A program made the translations under genes and the position numbers. From DALYLB01 sp046154695 (GTDB taxonomy: Bacteria; Acidobacteriota; Blastocatellia; RBC074): 9,997 bases of DNA. The stretch is taken from positions 1 through 9,997 of the forward strand of contig JBJXFI010000305.1 of assembly GCA_046154695.1 (NCBI GenBank). Reading direction: 5' to 3'. The notes beneath the pieces are model-generated. The model was not told where the DNA came from, ran no database searches, and worked only from the letters and a program-made list of their open reading frames with translations. Within the stretch, counting starts at the first letter, position 1; each line of letters begins with the position of its first letter. Of this stretch, positions 7,995 to 9,997 are shown one piece after another.

Positions 7995-8010
7995 GCGAAA
8001 GTATCGGGCG

Positions 8011-8643
8011 ATGAAACTCTACGACATTACCGTCCCCATATCGAACGATCTGCCGGTCTATCCGGGCGATCCCCCGATCGAGGTCACGCGCATAATGTCC
8101 ATGGAGAAGGGCGATATCGCCCGCGTCTCCCACCTCAGTTTCAGCACGCATATCGGCACGCACATCGATCCGCCCTGCCACTTCATGGCGGACGGCCTGA
8201 CCTCGGATCGTCTCCCGCTCGACCTGTTCATCGGGCCGGCGCGCGTGGTGGATGTCGGCGAAGCGGCGGTGATCGATGCCGCGCTGCTTGCCCGGTTCGA
8301 TCTCGATGGCGTCGAGCGCCTGCTCTTCAAGACCCGCAACTCCCGCTACTGGCGGGAAACAAATGAATTCCAGACGGATTTCGTTCATCTCGAAACCGAC
8401 GGCGCCGTCCTGCTGGTCGAACGAGGCATCCGGCTGGTCGGCATCGATTATCTGTCGATCGAGAAGTTCAATTTCGACAAACCGACGACCCATTGGACGC
8501 TGCTCGGAGCGGGCGTGGTGATCGTGGAGGGGCTCGACCTCGGCGAGGTTCCGCCCGGCGATTACGAACTGATCTGCCTGCCCCTGAAGATCAGGGATGG
8601 AGACGGCGGACCGGCCCGCGTCGTGCTGCGCCAATGGGATTGA
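8011..8643 (+). CDS. Kynurenine formamidase (KynB) / cyclase family hydrolase
   Basis: This is a predicted metal-dependent amidohydrolase of 210 residues, the normal size for bacterial KynB (about 210). KynB hydrolyses N-formylkynurenine to kynurenine and formate in tryptophan breakdown. The family signature HIGTHIDPPCH at 47-57 supplies the metal ligands H47, H51, D53 and H57. H161 and E173 (THWTLLGAG...IVEG) match the catalytic pair of KynB. The start has almost no Shine-Dalgarno but begins the conserved domain directly (MKLYDITVPIS). An in-frame upstream GTG is less likely, as it would be inside the leader hairpin region. No tryptophan dioxygenase or kynureninase is nearby. Related cyclase-family enzymes such as isatin hydrolase have the same signature, so the substrate is open and I give no gene symbol. 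It is divergent from the cysQ-like/selA operon. Confidence 0.87.
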   Translation: MKLYDITVPISNDLPVYPGDPPIEVTRIMSMEKGDIARVSHLSFSTHIGTHIDPPCHFMADGLTSDRLPLDLFIGPARVVDVGEAAVIDAALLARFDLDGVERLLFKTRNSRYWRETNEFQTDFVHLETDGAVLLVERGIRLVGIDYLSIEKFNFDKPTTHWTLLGAGVVIVEGLDLGEVPPGDYELICLPLKIRDGDGGPARVVLRQWD

Positions 8644-8662
8644 GCGTACCATTCTGAAATAT

Positions 8663-8700
8663 CGTTCGGAGTTCCCCGCCTGAAGGAGGAACTCCGAACG
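8663..8700. repeat. Perfect 13-bp inverted repeat, second copy of the left-edge element
   Basis: Bases 8663-8675 pair perfectly with 8688-8700 around a 12-base loop. The loop plus the distal arm (8676-8699) match 38-61 with 2 mismatches in 24. Here the GGAACTCC part forms the stem and the CCGCCTGAAGG core lies in the loop, as if an internal palindrome had been lost. It begins 19 bases after the formamidase stop and has no T-run, so it may protect or end that mRNA without being a classical terminator. Confidence 0.7.
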
Positions 8701-8710
8701 GGCCCCAACA

Positions 8711-8737
8711 GTCGCCGCCGCCAGCGGGAGCGGCGAC
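8711..8737. repeat. 8-bp inverted repeat in the fdhA upstream region
   Basis: GTCGCCGC (8711-8718) pairs with GCGGCGAC (8730-8737) around an 11-base loop. It lies between the larger palindrome and the fdhA start. It could be a leader structure or part of a terminator region. No clear fdhA promoter is visible within the 157-base gap, so fdhA may be transcribed from the formamidase promoter or from a non-sigma70 promoter. Confidence 0.4.
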
Positions 8738-8800
8738 ACGACAGTCAACCAGGACCGCCCGCAGCACATCGGTTCGAACAGTCAATGAGGAATAGAGACT

Positions 8801-9994
8801 ATGGCAAGCAATCGTGGTGTGGTCTATCTCGGGCCGGGAAAGGTCGAAGTGCAGAGCATCGACGCCCCCAAACTCGAGCATCCGAACGGCGCAAAGGCCG
8901 AACACGCTGTCATTCTGAAAGTAGTGTCGACCAACATTTGCGGCAGCGACCAGCATATGGTTCGCGGCCGCACGACCGCCCCCGCGGGGCTGGTGCTCGG
9001 TCATGAGATCACCGGCGAGGTGATCGAGGCCGGCGGGGATGTTCAATTTCTGAAGGTCGGCGACCTTTGCAGCGTTCCGTTCAATGTCGCCTGCGGACGC
9101 TGCCGCAATTGCAAGGAACAGAAGACCGGCATCTGCCTGACGGTCAACCCGGCGCGCGCGGGCGGCGCGTACGGCTATGTGGATATGGGAGGATGGGTCG
9201 GCGGACAGGCCGAGTACGTGATGATCCCTTACGCCGACTTCAATCTGCTGAAGTTTCCGGACAAGGCCCAGGCGATGGAGAAGATCCGGGACCTGACCTG
9301 TCTCTCGGACATCCTTCCGACGGGCTATCACGGCTGCGTCTCGGCGGGGATTGGTCCCGGCTCGATCGCCTATATCGCGGGCGCGGGGCCGGTGGGACTG
9401 GCCGCCGCGGCGTCGGCGCAACTGCTCGGCGCGGCCTGCGTAATCGTCGGCGACATGATTCCGGCCCGGCTCGCGCAGGCGAAATCCTTCGGCTGCGAAA
9501 CCGTCGATCTTTCCCTCAGCGCATCGCTCGCCGATCAGATCGCCCAGATCGTCGGCGTTCCCGAAGTCGATTGCGCGGTGGACGCCGTCGGTTTCGAGGC
9601 GCGCGGACACGGCGCGATGGCCGGCACGGAGGCTCCCGCCACCGTGCTCAATTCGATCATGGAGATTACCCGCGCCGGGGGCTCGCTCGGCATCCCGGGA
9701 CTCTATGTCACCGGCGACCCGGGCGGCATCGACGAAAACGCCAAGATCGGCAGCCTGAGCATTCGCCTGGGCCTCGGCTGGGCCAAGAGCCACGCGCTCT
9801 TCACCGGACAGACCCCCGTGCTGAAATACAACCGGCAGTTGATGAACGCCATTTTGTACAACAAAATCAACGTGGCCAAGGCAGTCAACGTCACCGTGAT
9901 CACACTCGATGACGCGCCGACCGGCTATGCTGACTTCGACAAGGGCGCGGCCCGCAAGTATGTGATCGATCCCCATGCGAGCATCGCCGCGTAG
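8801..9994 (+). CDS. fdhA: Glutathione-independent formaldehyde dehydrogenase
   Basis: This is a zinc-dependent medium-chain dehydrogenase of 397 residues. It is very like Pseudomonas putida FdhA, which oxidises formaldehyde to formate with tightly bound NAD+ and needs no glutathione; some members also act as formaldehyde dismutase. Catalytic zinc ligands are C47 (NICGSDQH), H68 (LGHE) and D170 (LSDILPTGYHG). The structural zinc is held by C98, C101, C104 and C112. GAGPVG at 194-199 is the nucleotide-binding turn, with D218 as the residue that selects NAD. The long 120-160 and C-terminal insertions typical of FdhA are present, which separates it from ordinary alcohol dehydrogenases and from the glutathione-dependent class III enzyme. 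AGGA lies 9 bases before the ATG. It acts in the cytosol in formaldehyde detoxification and follows the formamidase gene on the same strand. Confidence 0.93.
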   Translation: MASNRGVVYLGPGKVEVQSIDAPKLEHPNGAKAEHAVILKVVSTNICGSDQHMVRGRTTAPAGLVLGHEITGEVIEAGGDVQFLKVGDLCSVPFNVACGRCRNCKEQKTGICLTVNPARAGGAYGYVDMGGWVGGQAEYVMIPYADFNLLKFPDKAQAMEKIRDLTCLSDILPTGYHGCVSAGIGPGSIAYIAGAGPVGLAAAASAQLLGAACVIVGDMIPARLAQAKSFGCETVDLSLSASLADQIAQIVGVPEVDCAVDAVGFEARGHGAMAGTEAPATVLNSIMEITRAGGSLGIPGLYVTGDPGGIDENAKIGSLSIRLGLGWAKSHALFTGQTPVLKYNRQLMNAILYNKINVAKAVNVTVITLDDAPTGYADFDKGAARKYVIDPHASIAA

Positions 9995-9997
9995 CAA

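Noticed and set aside
8641..9006. Possible selenocysteine read-through of the formamidase TGA, with the hairpin at 8663-8700 as a SECIS element
   Set aside because: The frame stays open for about 120 codons past the TGA and the genome has selA, so it deserved a look. But the protein is already full length at 210 residues, the extension is arginine-rich like an out-of-frame shadow and runs into fdhA, and the hairpin is a copy of the repeat at 1-61, which has no link to a TGA.
8591..9997. Long minus-strand open frame opposite fdhA and the formamidase end
   Set aside because: High GC in codon third positions keeps the antisense frame open. Its translation shows no recognisable domain, and the sense-strand protein has all its catalytic residues.

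Overview
The window is about 10 kb of GC-rich (roughly 60-65% by eye) bacterial chromosome. It carries seven protein-coding genes and one tRNA gene, with no insertion sequence, phage or CRISPR signal. The gene mix fits an environmental Gram-negative-type bacterium: a Sec-exported ~1000-residue M14 peptidase, a selenocysteine synthase, a glutathione-independent formaldehyde dehydrogenase and a KynB-type hydrolase. The large M14 protein recalls Acidobacteriota and similar deep-branching groups, but this placement is inference and no marker gene here settles it.

Left part (1-4040): the window opens inside an inverted-repeat element. A secreted zinc peptidase (82-3096, +) follows. It converges on a response regulator fused to a GHKL ATPase domain (3150-3977, -). 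A perfect GC-rich hairpin between the two stop codons can terminate both transcripts.

Middle (3978-5520): a ~320-base non-coding stretch carries a likely promoter for the regulator and one for tRNA-Arg(TCT) (4298-4371, +). A hairpin terminator follows the tRNA. Next is a ketopantoate-reductase family gene (4462-5520, +), which ends only 7 bases from the end of selA on the other strand.

Right part (5528-9994): selA and an upstream CysQ/inositol-monophosphatase family gene form a probable minus-strand operon (7817 down to 5528). A kynurenine formamidase/cyclase gene (8011-8643, +) is divergent from it. The two directions appear to start from back-to-back sigma70-type promoters whose -35 boxes overlap. 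A glutathione-independent formaldehyde dehydrogenase gene (8801-9994, +) follows after a gap with two hairpins; one of these is a diverged copy of the element at the left edge.

Functionally this is mostly housekeeping and metabolism. One loose thread is formate: the formamidase and the formaldehyde dehydrogenase both release it, and selenocysteine made through SelA is commonly used in formate dehydrogenases. I see no clear undescribed multi-gene system. The most notable signals are the nested palindromic repeat, the overlapping divergent promoters and the receiver-ATPase fusion.
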